DNA of 55,159 nt from Comamonas denitrificans (GTDB lineage: Bacteria > Pseudomonadota > Gammaproteobacteria > Burkholderiales > Burkholderiaceae_C). Where the stretch lies: contig NZ_JAFNME010000013.1 in the NCBI RefSeq assembly GCF_017368815.1, forward strand, positions 24,092-79,250, given 5' to 3'. Position numbers and translations under genes: made by a program. Each line of letters starts with the position of its first letter. Positions within the stretch are counted from its first letter, which is position 1. Under the pieces are notes generated by a model. It worked only from the letters and a program-made list of their open reading frames with translations. It searched no databases and was not told where the DNA came from. Shown here piece after piece: positions 17,229 to 26,059 of the stretch.

Positions 17229-17237
17229 CGAGAGACC

Positions 17238-17495
17238 TCAGAGCAGTCTGGTTAGCGCCTTCATTTCGGCTAGAACGGAGTCCTCATCATGAGATAGGCA
17301 GTGGTCGATGTGGTCATGGATCAGGACGCGCTTGGCCGCTGTGACGGCGCTCTCCACCGCAGCGAGCTGGCGAGCGATGTCCAGGCAGGTTTCTTCTCCT
17401 TCGATCATCCCGATGACGTGTCGCAGATGACCCTCGGCGCGCTTGAGCCGTTTCACGAGATCTGGGTGGCTGGTGTGCTTGTGCATCTCTTTCAT
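17238..17495 (-). CDS. CsoR/RcnR-family metal sensor, nickel-type (InrS-like) fingerprint
   Basis: The 85-residue all-helical repressor (DUF156 family) aligns with RcnR so that its metal ligands are H5, C37, H62 and C66. H-C-H-C is the set seen in the nickel sensor InrS; RcnR has H-C-H-H and CsoR lacks the first histidine. A CATAT-C9G5-ATATG palindrome, the type of GC-run operator this family binds, lies 9 bases upstream. With the NreB-like exporter it forms a self-contained Ni(II) response module. M4 at 17486 is an alternative start but would exclude nothing essential except spacing. Confidence 0.85.
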   Translation of the reverse strand: MKEMHKHTSHPDLVKRLKRAEGHLRHVIGMIEGEETCLDIARQLAAVESAVTAAKRVLIHDHIDHCLSHDEDSVLAEMKALTRLL

Positions 17496-17503
17496 GCAGC
17501 AAT

Positions 17504-17527
17504 CATATCCCCCCCCCGGGGGATATG
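17504..17527. promoter_or_regulatory. CsoR/RcnR/InrS-type operator
   Basis: CATAT followed by nine C, five G and ATATG forms a 24-bp palindrome with a GC run flanked by AT-rich inverted repeats, as in RcnR and InrS operators. It lies just before the sensor gene on the minus strand. Confidence 0.75.
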
Positions 17528-17651
17528 CTCAAGGAGTCTGCATAGCTGTTTGCGCAGTGGATTAGCCCCACCTCGCCTCTCGATGTCTTGCGCCCGACGC
17601 CCTCTCTAAGGCGATTGGTGCTCAAAGGATGTAAGGTTTTCTTTCCCATTC

Positions 17652-17679
17652 ATATGAATAGATATACAATTGTTCATAT
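17652..17679. promoter_or_regulatory. AT-rich inverted repeat before the czc operon, ArsR-like
   Basis: ATATGAA and TTCATAT face each other with 14 bases between. A near match to the SmtB core (TGAA-N6-TACA) lies inside. A -10 candidate TACAAT (17665-17670) falls between the arms. This suggests metal-dependent repression of czcC onward, but with a spacing different from the clear sites. Confidence 0.55.
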
Positions 17680-17778
17680 CTAAGCCAGTGAACAGTGGCT
17701 TTTCAACGACAAGCACTTGCTCGGAAAGAGAACACCCAGCCGGGGGTAAGTACTGATGCAACACCGATGGAGAATTGA

Positions 17779-19107
17779 ATGCTTCGCAAAGACATACGCA
17801 AGGGATGGATATGGGCGGTATCCACGCTTTGGGCCGGCACCGTGCTAGCCCAGCCAGTAGCCGCCCCTCACGTCCCATCCAGACCAGACAGCCACATGGT
17901 CGCCCAATTGTGGGAGTCAGCTTGGCAGCGGCAGCCAGAAGCCGCTGGAGAAGGCGCCTGGCAGCAGGCCGCCCAAGCACGCCAAGAGACGGCCGGCAGT
18001 TGGGTGGCAGGTCCGATGGCGCTGGAAGCCTCCACCAAAACTGATCGGTTCAACAACCGCAACGGACAGCGCGAATATGAAGTCGGGGTGGCTATTCCCC
18101 TTTGGATGCCTGGTGAGCGCGCCTCGTCGGCACGCTGGGCGGACGCGGAAAGCCTCGCGCTATCCAGCCGGATGCTGGCCGCCAAGCTACGCACGGCCGG
18201 ACAGGTTCGCCAGGCATGGTGGGCATGGCAGCGTGCCCAGGCCGAATTGGTGGCGGCGCAGGATCGCACCCGCAGCGCGGACGAGTTGGCGCAAGATGTG
18301 GCTCGCCGGGTTCGCGCGGGCGACCTGGCGCAAGCCGACAGAAACCAGGCCGATGGCGCCTTGGCGTCGGCTCGTAGTGCCCTGGCCATTGCTCAGGCCG
18401 AAGAAATCACGCAGCGCGAGGCGTTGTTGGCACTGACCGGCATCGAGAGTATCCCGTCGCAGGCCGATTCCGCGCAGCCGGAGCAGTCAGGTGTCCGAGT
18501 TCAACCGGCATCGGCACAGCCGTCCGGCGCGTTGTTGGGTAACCACCCTGCGCTGCTGGAACTGCAGCACAAGGCGCTGGCGGCCCGCCGCTCTGCGGAA
18601 CTGGTGTCCCATCAGAAGTACGCCAACCCCGAACTGACCCTGGCGACCACGCGGGATCGGGGCGGCTACGGCGAACGCTACAACCAGACGATCACGGTGG
18701 GTGTGCGCATTCCCTTCGGTACGGGTAGCCGTCATACCGAGCAATTGTCCAGCGCCAATGCGCAGGCACTGGAGGCTGAGTCGGCACTCGCGGCCCAGCG
18801 CACCCGGCTACTCTCGGAAATTCGAACTGCCCAATCGCGCGAACTGGCAACCAGCACCCAGATGCAGGCCGCTTCGGAGCGCCAGCGACTAGCCCAACAA
18901 ACGCGCACCTTCTACCAAAAGTCGTTCGCGATGGGCGAGACGGACATGCCGACACGCCTTCGCATCGAGCAGGAGGCCACCGAGGCCGAGCGCGCGGCGC
19001 TGCTCGCCAAGGTGGAGCATGCCGCGGCCATCTCGTCCCTGTTGCAGGCACAAGGCACGCTGCCGCAGCCGACCGAGACTTTCACTGACATCTCCGGCAC
19101 GCGCTGA
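17779..19107 (+). CDS. czcC: CzcC-like outer-membrane channel of a metal RND efflux system
   Basis: The 442-residue TolC/CzcC-family protein has a Sec signal peptide (cleavage near TVLAQP, about residue 24) and two outer-membrane efflux domains with long coiled-coil helices. It has no lipobox, as for CzcC. It would provide the outer duct for the CzcB/CzcA proteins encoded downstream. GGAG lies 6 bases before the ATG. First gene of the operon; the ArsR-like repeat lies about 100 bases upstream. Confidence 0.88.
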   Translation: MLRKDIRKGWIWAVSTLWAGTVLAQPVAAPHVPSRPDSHMVAQLWESAWQRQPEAAGEGAWQQAAQARQETAGSWVAGPMALEASTKTDRFNNRNGQREYEVGVAIPLWMPGERASSARWADAESLALSSRMLAAKLRTAGQVRQAWWAWQRAQAELVAAQDRTRSADELAQDVARRVRAGDLAQADRNQADGALASARSALAIAQAEEITQREALLALTGIESIPSQADSAQPEQSGVRVQPASAQPSGALLGNHPALLELQHKALAARRSAELVSHQKYANPELTLATTRDRGGYGERYNQTITVGVRIPFGTGSRHTEQLSSANAQALEAESALAAQRTRLLSEIRTAQSRELATSTQMQAASERQRLAQQTRTFYQKSFAMGETDMPTRLRIEQEATEAERAALLAKVEHAAAISSLLQAQGTLPQPTETFTDISGTR

Positions 19108-19141
19108 TCGGCGCGCGCTCAACCATCCTGGAACCTTAGAA

Positions 19142-19693
19142 ATGTCGCAATCCTCTTTCTGGCGTGCAGCTGCCTTGTCCAGCCTCCTGCTTGGCAGTAG
19201 CGCAACGTGGGCCGGCGACGGCCATGACCATGGCGAAGCCGCTCCTGCCCCCGCAGCGGCCGCGCTTCCGCGCTTTGCCGCAGTTTCCGATGACTTCGAA
19301 CTGGTGGGTGTGCTGAACGGCCAGCGTCTCACACTCTACCTCGACCATGCTGCCGACAACCGGCCGGTGACCGATGGCGAGCTGACCCTCGAGCTGGGTG
19401 GTCAACAGGTAAAGGTCAGCTCACACGGGGTTGGAGAGTTCGAGGCCGATCTGACTGAGCCGCTATCCGATGGCGAGACCTCAATCATGGCCACTATTAC
19501 TGCGCAGGGCCAATCGGACCTGTTGACGGGCGTTCTCGATGTTCATAGCGAAGACGCCGAACACGAGCATGCCGTCGCATCCGGCCGTGTGGTCGTACTA
19601 GGTGGCGGTGCCGCAGTCCTCGGCGTCGGTGTCCTAGCGTGGGCGCTGCGCAGACGTACACGCACCAACGGTGCACTGCGAGGTGCAGCATGA
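19142..19693 (+). CDS. Small His-rich membrane-anchored periplasmic protein in the czc operon, function unknown
   Basis: The 183-residue product has a signal peptide ending near ATWAG, then a short metal-binding-like stretch (GDGHDHGE, about 25-32). A periplasmic beta-type domain of about 110 residues follows, then a second acidic/His patch (HSEDAEHEHA) and one C-terminal membrane helix followed by RRRTR. It resembles no family I can name. Position between czcC and czcB, and a 4-base ATGA overlap with czcB, argue for a role in the efflux complex, such as periplasmic metal capture. The start was chosen for its fit with the signal peptide; the longer upstream frame overlaps czcC. Confidence 0.75.
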   Translation: MSQSSFWRAAALSSLLLGSSATWAGDGHDHGEAAPAPAAAALPRFAAVSDDFELVGVLNGQRLTLYLDHAADNRPVTDGELTLELGGQQVKVSSHGVGEFEADLTEPLSDGETSIMATITAQGQSDLLTGVLDVHSEDAEHEHAVASGRVVVLGGGAAVLGVGVLAWALRRRTRTNGALRGAA

Positions 19694-20805
19694 AGCGCAA
19701 CTTCCGTTTCCTAATGACGACGGCCATGGCGGCTGCATTGGCTCTGGCTGCTCCCGCGTTCGCTCACGACGGCCATGACCACGGCGACGAAGCGCCGGCT
19801 GCGTCTTCCAATGGCCCCCAGCGCCAGCCTGATGGCAGCGTGTTTCTTCCGAAACCGTCGCAACGTCAGATCGGTGTACGCACCCAGCTGATCAAGCAGG
19901 AGCCCTTGGCCCGCAGCCATGAACTGGCTGGCAAAGTAATCATGGACCCGACGACAGGCGGCAAGGTCCAGGCAATGGTAATGGGCCGGCTGGTGCCCGG
20001 GCCGGATGGTCTGCCGCAGATCGGCCAATCCGTGCGCAAGGGCCAGGTGCTGGCTTACATCGAACCGGCCAGCGGTGTGCTGGAGCGCTCAGGCCAGATG
20101 GCCCAGGTTGCCGAGCTGCGTGCGGGCCAAGCGCTCGCGCAGAAGCGCTTGGCCCGGCTGCGCGAGCTGTCGGAGACCGTGCCCCGCAAGGAGATCGAAG
20201 CAGCCGAAAGCGAAGTGAACAGCCTGACCGAACGCGCCCGCGCCTTGAGCGGGGGCCTCGCCGGCAGGGACGTACTGAAGGCCCCAGTCAGCGGCGTCAT
20301 CGCATCCAGCCCCGCAGTTGCCGGGCAGGTCGTGGATGCGCGCGAACTGGTGTTTGAGGTGGTCGATCCGACCCAACTGCGCATCGAGGCGCTTGCCTAC
20401 GATCCGGCAATGGCACAGAACCTGGCCGGTGCTGCACTCGCAGTAGGCGGTCAGAAGGTGCCGCTGAGCTTCGTCGGTGCCGCCAGCAGCCTGCGCGAGC
20501 AGGCCCTGCCCATGCTGTTCAAGGGCACCAGCGAAAGCCTCTCGCGCTTGGCGGTCGGTATGCCGGTGGTGGTCTTCGTGCAAGAGGCGACGACGGTACC
20601 TGGCTACCGCGTGCCTTCCGGTGCGCTGATGAAGAACCCTGCCAACCAGAACATCGTCTGGGTCAAAGACCAGGCCGAGCGCTTCGAGCCGCGTGTCGTG
20701 AACATCACTCCTTTGGATGGTGCATCCATCGCTGTCACTTCGGGCCTGGCGGACGGCGACCGCGTGGTTGTCGAGGGCGCGTCCCTGATCAATCAAGTTC
20801 GTTGA
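19690..20805 (+). CDS. czcB: CzcB-like periplasmic adaptor of a metal RND system
   Basis: The 371-residue adaptor has a signal peptide ending at AFA, then HDGHDHGDEA, a His-rich patch suited to binding metal in the periplasm. Next come the barrel-sandwich halves (lipoyl-like, with APVSGVIASSPAVAGQVV), a helical hairpin and beta-barrel domains. It joins the CzcA pump to the CzcC channel. The start overlaps the stop of the preceding gene by 4 bases, and the czcA start follows 13 bases after its stop. Its N-terminus resembles the start of the neighbouring small protein, so both may share the role of metal delivery. Confidence 0.88.
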   Translation: MKRNFRFLMTTAMAAALALAAPAFAHDGHDHGDEAPAASSNGPQRQPDGSVFLPKPSQRQIGVRTQLIKQEPLARSHELAGKVIMDPTTGGKVQAMVMGRLVPGPDGLPQIGQSVRKGQVLAYIEPASGVLERSGQMAQVAELRAGQALAQKRLARLRELSETVPRKEIEAAESEVNSLTERARALSGGLAGRDVLKAPVSGVIASSPAVAGQVVDARELVFEVVDPTQLRIEALAYDPAMAQNLAGAALAVGGQKVPLSFVGAASSLREQALPMLFKGTSESLSRLAVGMPVVVFVQEATTVPGYRVPSGALMKNPANQNIVWVKDQAERFEPRVVNITPLDGASIAVTSGLADGDRVVVEGASLINQVR

Positions 20806-20818
20806 GGGGCACCATTCC

Positions 20819-23800
20819 ATGTTCAAGTGGCTTCTCGAAAATAGCTTACGAAACCGGCTCCTGGTCATCATCGGGGCGCTGGTGCTGATGGCGTATGGCG
20901 CGTTCACCCTGACGCGCACGCCGGTAGATGTCTTTCCCGATCTCAACAAGCCGACCGTCACTCTCATGACGGAGGCTGGCGGCATGGCTGCCGAAGAAGT
21001 CGAGCAACTCATCACGTTCCCGCTCGAAACGGCCATGAACGGCCTGCCCAGCGTCGAAAGCGTGCGCTCGGTCTCCAGCGCCGGGCTTTCCTTCATCTAC
21101 GTGACATTTGACTGGAAGACCGACATCTTCCGGGCGCGCCAGATGGTCTCCGAACGCCTGACGTCCATGGAGGAAGGGCTAGCCCCGGGCGTGACGCCCA
21201 CTATGGGGCCAATCAGCTCAGTGATGGGCGAGATCATGCAGATTGCAATCCCCATCGGTGCCAAGCCCTCAGGGCAGAAGAACGCAGCCCCGCCGCTGTC
21301 GGCCATGGACACTCGCGAGTACGCGGACTGGGTGCTACGCCCCCGGCTGATGGCCATACCTGGTGTTGCCCAAGTCATCCCGATCGGAGGCGAGGTCCGT
21401 CAGTTCCAGGTCCAGCCCAACACCACGCGAATGTCAGAGCTGGGCGTGACTGCGTCCGATCTGGATGCGGCTCTCAAGGGCTTCTCCGCGAACACTTCCG
21501 GCGGCTTCCTGGAGATCAATGGCCGCGAGTACCTGATCCGCAACCTGGGCCGCACGTCCCGACTCGACGACCTGCGTAACCTGCCTCTCGCGGTGCGTGC
21601 GGGCCAACCCATCCTGCTCCACCAGGTCGCCGATGTTCAGTTTGCGCCAGCCATCAAGCGCGGCGATGCGGGCTTCGAGGGCCTGCCAGCCGTGATCCTG
21701 GGCATCCAAAAGCAGCCCACGGCCGATACGATTGCACTGACCCGCTCGATCGAGTCAGCGTTGGCGGACATGAAGGGCTCACTGCCGGCTGGCATGGCCG
21801 AGCCACAGGTGACCTTCCGACAAGCCAACTTCATCGAGGCGTCCATCAGCACGCTGCAAGGCAAGCTCATCGGCGCATCGGTCTTCGTGGCGGTGATCCT
21901 GTTCTTCTTCCTGGGCACTTTGCGCCCCCTGGTGATCGCGTTGACCGCGATTCCTGCCTCGATCTTCGTGACCGGGCTGGTGTTCCACTATTTCGGCCTA
22001 TCAATCAACACCATGACGCTCGGTGGGCTGGCGATCGCCATCGGCGGTCTCGTGGACGATGCTGTGGTCGATGTGGAGAACATCATGCGGCGGCTCAAGG
22101 AGGACCGCACCCGCCACCCTGAGAACCGGCTGACGCCCCTGGTCATCGTTGCCAGGGCCTCGATGGAGGTTCGCTCGGCGATTCTCTACGCCACGATGAT
22201 CATTGTGCTGGTGTTCCTGCCCCTGTTCGCGCTGCCGGGGATGGAGGGGCGCTTGTTCGTGCCGCTGGGCATCGCCTTCATCGTCTCCACGCTGGCCTCG
22301 CTGCTGGTCTCTGTGACGGTCACTCCGGTGCTTTCGTACTACCTGCTGCCCAAGATGAGGACGCTGGACCATGGCGACACTCGGCTTCTAGCCTGGTTGA
22401 AGACGCGCTATCAGGGCGGCCTGCAGCGGGTCTTGCAGCGGCCGCGTGCCGCCCTTGGCATGGCCGCTGTGGCTGTCACACTGGCTGTCGCCGCGGTGCC
22501 ATTCTTCCCGACCACGTTCCTGCCCCCGTTCAATGAAGGAACGTTGCTGGTGGGCCTGCGCCTGAATCCCGGTGTGACGCTGGCCGAATCTTCGGCGCTT
22601 GCCCAGCAAGCCGAGCTGCTGGTCGCGCAGGTGCCAGAGGTGCAGCACGTGGGCCGGCGCAGCGGACGGGCCGAGCTGGACGAGCATGCCGAAGGCGTGC
22701 ATGTCAGCGAGCTGGACGTGGGCCTGCTGCCCGCCTCGGAGCTAAAGCGCTCCATGGAGGAGATCACCGCCGACATCCGTTCGCGTCTGGCTCACTTGCC
22801 CGGCTCCATCGGCATTGGCCAGCCGATCTCGCACCGCATCGACCACATGTTGTCGGGGGTGCGCTCGCAGATCGCCATCAAGGTGTTCGGCGAGGACCTG
22901 GACGTCCTGCGCGGGCAGGCGGATCTGCTGCGCGCCAAGCTGGCCGGAATTCCGGGGCTTGCTGACCTGGAGATCGAAAAGCAGGTCCTAGCGCCGCAGA
23001 TCAAAATCCGCGTGGATTATGCGGCGGCGGGACGCTACGGCGTGGCCGCACCGCAAATTCTGTCCACGCTGCAAAGCCTGGTCGAAGGCGAAAAGATCAC
23101 CGAGGTCATCGAGGGCAACCGCCGCTTCGCGCTGGTGGTTCGCCTGCCCGAGCAGGCGCGGTCGATTGAGGGCTTGAGCCGCATCCTCATCGACACGCCC
23201 ATGGGTCGGGTCCCGTTGTCGCGCCTTGCCACCATCGAAGACAGCGACGGCCCCAACCAGGTCAGCCGCGACGATGGCCGTCGACGCATAGTTTTGTCGG
23301 CCAACGCTCAGGGACGGCCGCTGTCCGAAGTAGTGGCCGACATACGCAGCGTCGTCCAAGAAGTGCGCTTGCCCGAAGGCTACTTCATCACGCTGGGCGG
23401 CCAGTTCCAGGCACAAGAGGAAGCCTCGCGACTGGTGGGCCTGCTGTCCATCGTCTCCCTGACGCTCATGTTCGTGGTGTTGTACACGCGCTACAAGTCG
23501 GTCGTCCTATCAGCGCTCATCATGGTGAACATTCCATTGGCCCTGGTCGGCGCCGTGTTGGGGCTGTGGCTGTCTGGCCAGCCGTTGTCCGTGGCCGCCC
23601 TGGTCGGCTTCATCACGCTCGCGGGTATTTCTGTGCGCAACGGCATCCTGAAGGTGAGCCACTACCTCAACCTCATGCGCATGGAGGGCGAGGACTTCGA
23701 CCAGAAGATGATCGTGCGTGGCTCGCTCGAACGGCTTTCCCCGGTTCTGATGACCGCGCTGGTCACGGCCTTCGCGCTGGCCCCGCTGCTGTTCGAGGCG

Positions 23801-23965
23801 TCCCGACCCGGTACTGAGATCCTGCACCCCGTCGCGGTGGTGATCTTCTCGGGGCTGGTCAGCTCCACGCTGCTAGACACCTTCCTTACACCCGCCATGT
23901 TCTGGCTGTTCGGCCGCAAGCCTGCCGAACGCCTGCTGGACGACCGCGACGCGGAGGCATTCTGA
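20819..23965 (+). CDS. czcA: CzcA-like heavy-metal RND pump with an atypical TM4 signature
   Basis: The 1048-residue pump of the HME-RND family exports divalent or monovalent metals from the periplasm or cytoplasm using the proton gradient. The TM4 proton-relay motif reads AIGGLVDDAVVDVEN, with D413, D414, D418 and E420. Classical CzcA and CnrA have a DFG...DGAV form and CusA has AIG...DAA. The AIG...DDA form belongs to a subgroup whose metal is poorly assigned. The Czc name therefore describes architecture; Zn, Cd or Co is likely from context but not proven. It is the main gene of the operon. Confidence 0.88.
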   Translation: MFKWLLENSLRNRLLVIIGALVLMAYGAFTLTRTPVDVFPDLNKPTVTLMTEAGGMAAEEVEQLITFPLETAMNGLPSVESVRSVSSAGLSFIYVTFDWKTDIFRARQMVSERLTSMEEGLAPGVTPTMGPISSVMGEIMQIAIPIGAKPSGQKNAAPPLSAMDTREYADWVLRPRLMAIPGVAQVIPIGGEVRQFQVQPNTTRMSELGVTASDLDAALKGFSANTSGGFLEINGREYLIRNLGRTSRLDDLRNLPLAVRAGQPILLHQVADVQFAPAIKRGDAGFEGLPAVILGIQKQPTADTIALTRSIESALADMKGSLPAGMAEPQVTFRQANFIEASISTLQGKLIGASVFVAVILFFFLGTLRPLVIALTAIPASIFVTGLVFHYFGLSINTMTLGGLAIAIGGLVDDAVVDVENIMRRLKEDRTRHPENRLTPLVIVARASMEVRSAILYATMIIVLVFLPLFALPGMEGRLFVPLGIAFIVSTLASLLVSVTVTPVLSYYLLPKMRTLDHGDTRLLAWLKTRYQGGLQRVLQRPRAALGMAAVAVTLAVAAVPFFPTTFLPPFNEGTLLVGLRLNPGVTLAESSALAQQAELLVAQVPEVQHVGRRSGRAELDEHAEGVHVSELDVGLLPASELKRSMEEITADIRSRLAHLPGSIGIGQPISHRIDHMLSGVRSQIAIKVFGEDLDVLRGQADLLRAKLAGIPGLADLEIEKQVLAPQIKIRVDYAAAGRYGVAAPQILSTLQSLVEGEKITEVIEGNRRFALVVRLPEQARSIEGLSRILIDTPMGRVPLSRLATIEDSDGPNQVSRDDGRRRIVLSANAQGRPLSEVVADIRSVVQEVRLPEGYFITLGGQFQAQEEASRLVGLLSIVSLTLMFVVLYTRYKSVVLSALIMVNIPLALVGAVLGLWLSGQPLSVAALVGFITLAGISVRNGILKVSHYLNLMRMEGEDFDQKMIVRGSLERLSPVLMTALVTAFALAPLLFEASRPGTEILHPVAVVIFSGLVSSTLLDTFLTPAMFWLFGRKPAERLLDDRDAEAF

Positions 23966-24018
23966 TGCAACGCCTTCTGTCACCCGATTTCAACCACCGT
24001 AACCCTATAGGAGCTTTC

Positions 24019-24417
24019 ATGTCTGTTCGATTTCGTTCCCTCACGGCCGGCACCGCCCTCGCCCTGGCATCCGTCACCGCCTTCGCCGCAGGCGACCATG
24101 ACCACGCGCATGACCACAAGCCGCTGCATGGTGGCGTCGTGACCGAAGTCCGGGACGTGGACTACGAGTTGGTCGTTCAGCCCGCAGCAGCGCAACTCTA
24201 CCTGCGCGACCACGGCAAGCAGGTCAATGTAAGCAACACCAAAGCCAAGCTCACACTGTTGACCGGCTCACAAAAGCAGGAGGTGCAACTCACGCCTGCC
24301 GCGGACGGAAGCCGCCTCGAAGGCAGCGGGACCTTCGCCGCAGCCAAGGGCACGAAGGCCGTCGTCCAAGTCGAACGTGGGGGCAATACCGCGAGCGCCC
24401 GGTTCGTTCTGCCGTAG
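24019..24417 (+). CDS. Small His-rich periplasmic protein at the end of the czc operon
   Basis: The 132-residue protein has a signal peptide ending at AFA, then GDHDHAHDHKPLHGG, followed by a compact beta-rich domain of about 85 residues. HKPLHGG near the start of the mature chain is common in periplasmic proteins encoded next to czc genes. A metal-chaperone or sensor-like role is inferred; there is no CusF-type Met pair. AGGAG lies 5 bases before the ATG at 24019, so the longer frame from 23965, which overlaps the czcA stop, is not used. Confidence 0.78.
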   Translation: MSVRFRSLTAGTALALASVTAFAAGDHDHAHDHKPLHGGVVTEVRDVDYELVVQPAAAQLYLRDHGKQVNVSNTKAKLTLLTGSQKQEVQLTPAADGSRLEGSGTFAAAKGTKAVVQVERGGNTASARFVLP

Positions 24418-24522
24418 TGTTCAACGTGATCGTCAGGGAACGAGCTGTAATCTGGCGACCACCTGACAAAAGGCGCGACATAGGCGCTCACTATTTCCTC
24501 AAAAACTTTGGAGATGTAAATC

Positions 24523-25950
24523 ATGGAAATGCATTTCGACGTCATTGTTATCGGTGCCGGCCCAGGCGGATACATCGCGGCCATTCGCGCTGCCCAATTA
24601 GGCATGAAGGTCGCTTGTGTAGATGCCTGGAAGAACAAGGACGGAAAGCCAGCACCTGGCGGCACCTGCAACAACATCGGTTGTATCCCTTCGAAAGCGC
24701 TACTGCAGTCGTCAGAGAACTTTGAACAAGCCAAGCACCACTTTGGCACGCACGGCATCTCCACGGGTGATCTGCGCATGGATGTGACCACGATGTTGGA
24801 ACGTAAGAATCAGGTCGTGAAGTCCAGCAACGAAGGCATCCTTTATCTGTTCCGCAAAAACAAGGTCCAGTTTTTCAACGGCCTGGCGTCTTTCACCAGG
24901 ACTGTCGATGGTGGCTTCGAGGTGAGCGTCGCCGCCGATGAGGCTGTTACCTTGGTGGGCAAGCAGATCATCGTTGCCACAGGCTCCAACGTGCGGCCAC
25001 TCCCCAACCTACCGTTCGATGAGCGGGTCGTGCTCTCCAACGACGGCGCGCTGGACATCGCGGCCGTGCCCGATCGGTTGGCCGTCATCGGTGCCGGCGT
25101 GATCGGCCTGGAGCTGGGCTCCGTTTGGCGCCGCCTGGGGGCGGATGTCACGATCCTCGAAGGCTTGCCCAGCTTCCTGCCAATCGTCGACCAAGCCATC
25201 GCCAAGGAGGCGAAGAAGGCGTTCGACAAGCAAGGCCTGAAGATCGAACTAGGTGCGAAGGTTCGCGAAGTCAATGCAACCGAGGCTGGCGTGACTATTC
25301 ACTACACCGACAGCCAGGGCCAGACGCAGTCCTTGCAGGCAGACAAAGTGATCGTGGCTATCGGCCGTGTGCCCAACACCGAAGGCCTGAATCCGGCCGC
25401 CGTGGGACTCCAACTGGATGAGCGCGGCGCCGTGCTGGTGGACGATGAATGCCGCACCAGTGTGCCCGGCATCTGGGCCATCGGTGACGTGGTGCGTGGC
25501 CCGATGTTGGCGCACAAGGCGGAAGAGGAAGGTGTCGCAGTGGCCGAGCGCATTGCCGGCCAGCACGGTCACGTCGATTTCAATACGATCCCCAACGTCA
25601 TCTACACCAGCCCAGAGATTGCCTGGGTAGGCCGCACCGAGCAGCAGCTCAAAGAGCAGGGCACCGCCTATCGAATCGGTTCCTTCCCGTTCATGGCCAA
25701 TGGCCGCGCGCGTGCGCTGGGCGACACGCCGGGCCTCGTCAAGGTGATCGCCGATCCTGCCACTGATGAGATACTCGGCGTGCATGTGGTCGGCCCGCAG
25801 GCCAGTGAACTGGTGGCCGAGGCCGTGATCGCCATGGCGTTCAAGGCCAGCAGCGAAGACATCGCCCGCATCTGCTTTGCCCATCCGACCCTCTCCGAGA
25901 CGTTCAAAGAGGCCTCGCTGGCCGTGGACAAGCGCGCGCTCAACTTCTGA
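24523..25950 (+). CDS. lpdA: Dihydrolipoyl dehydrogenase (E3-type) carried with the metal genes
   Basis: The 475-residue FAD/NAD enzyme oxidises dihydrolipoyl groups of 2-oxoacid dehydrogenase and glycine-cleavage complexes. It shows IGAGPGGYIAA (FAD), the redox pair GGTCNNIGCIPSK with C49 and C54, IGAGVIGLELGSVW (NAD) and the C-terminal catalytic His-Glu in CFAHPTLSETFKEA. All key residues are present, so it should be active. No E1 or E2 gene is nearby. GGAG lies 9 bases before the ATG. It stands between the czc operon and arsR; a spare E3 could protect metabolism from thiol-binding metals, which is inference. Confidence 0.92.
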   Translation: MEMHFDVIVIGAGPGGYIAAIRAAQLGMKVACVDAWKNKDGKPAPGGTCNNIGCIPSKALLQSSENFEQAKHHFGTHGISTGDLRMDVTTMLERKNQVVKSSNEGILYLFRKNKVQFFNGLASFTRTVDGGFEVSVAADEAVTLVGKQIIVATGSNVRPLPNLPFDERVVLSNDGALDIAAVPDRLAVIGAGVIGLELGSVWRRLGADVTILEGLPSFLPIVDQAIAKEAKKAFDKQGLKIELGAKVREVNATEAGVTIHYTDSQGQTQSLQADKVIVAIGRVPNTEGLNPAAVGLQLDERGAVLVDDECRTSVPGIWAIGDVVRGPMLAHKAEEEGVAVAERIAGQHGHVDFNTIPNVIYTSPEIAWVGRTEQQLKEQGTAYRIGSFPFMANGRARALGDTPGLVKVIADPATDEILGVHVVGPQASELVAEAVIAMAFKASSEDIARICFAHPTLSETFKEASLAVDKRALNF

Positions 25951-26059
25951 TTGATCGGAAGCGGCATCCAAACCACCTCACCGAACGCAGCTGCGGGCGG
26001 TGGGGCGCATATCGCCATGGAACGTAGGCCACGCCGCAACGGCATGCTATGCCCAACAG

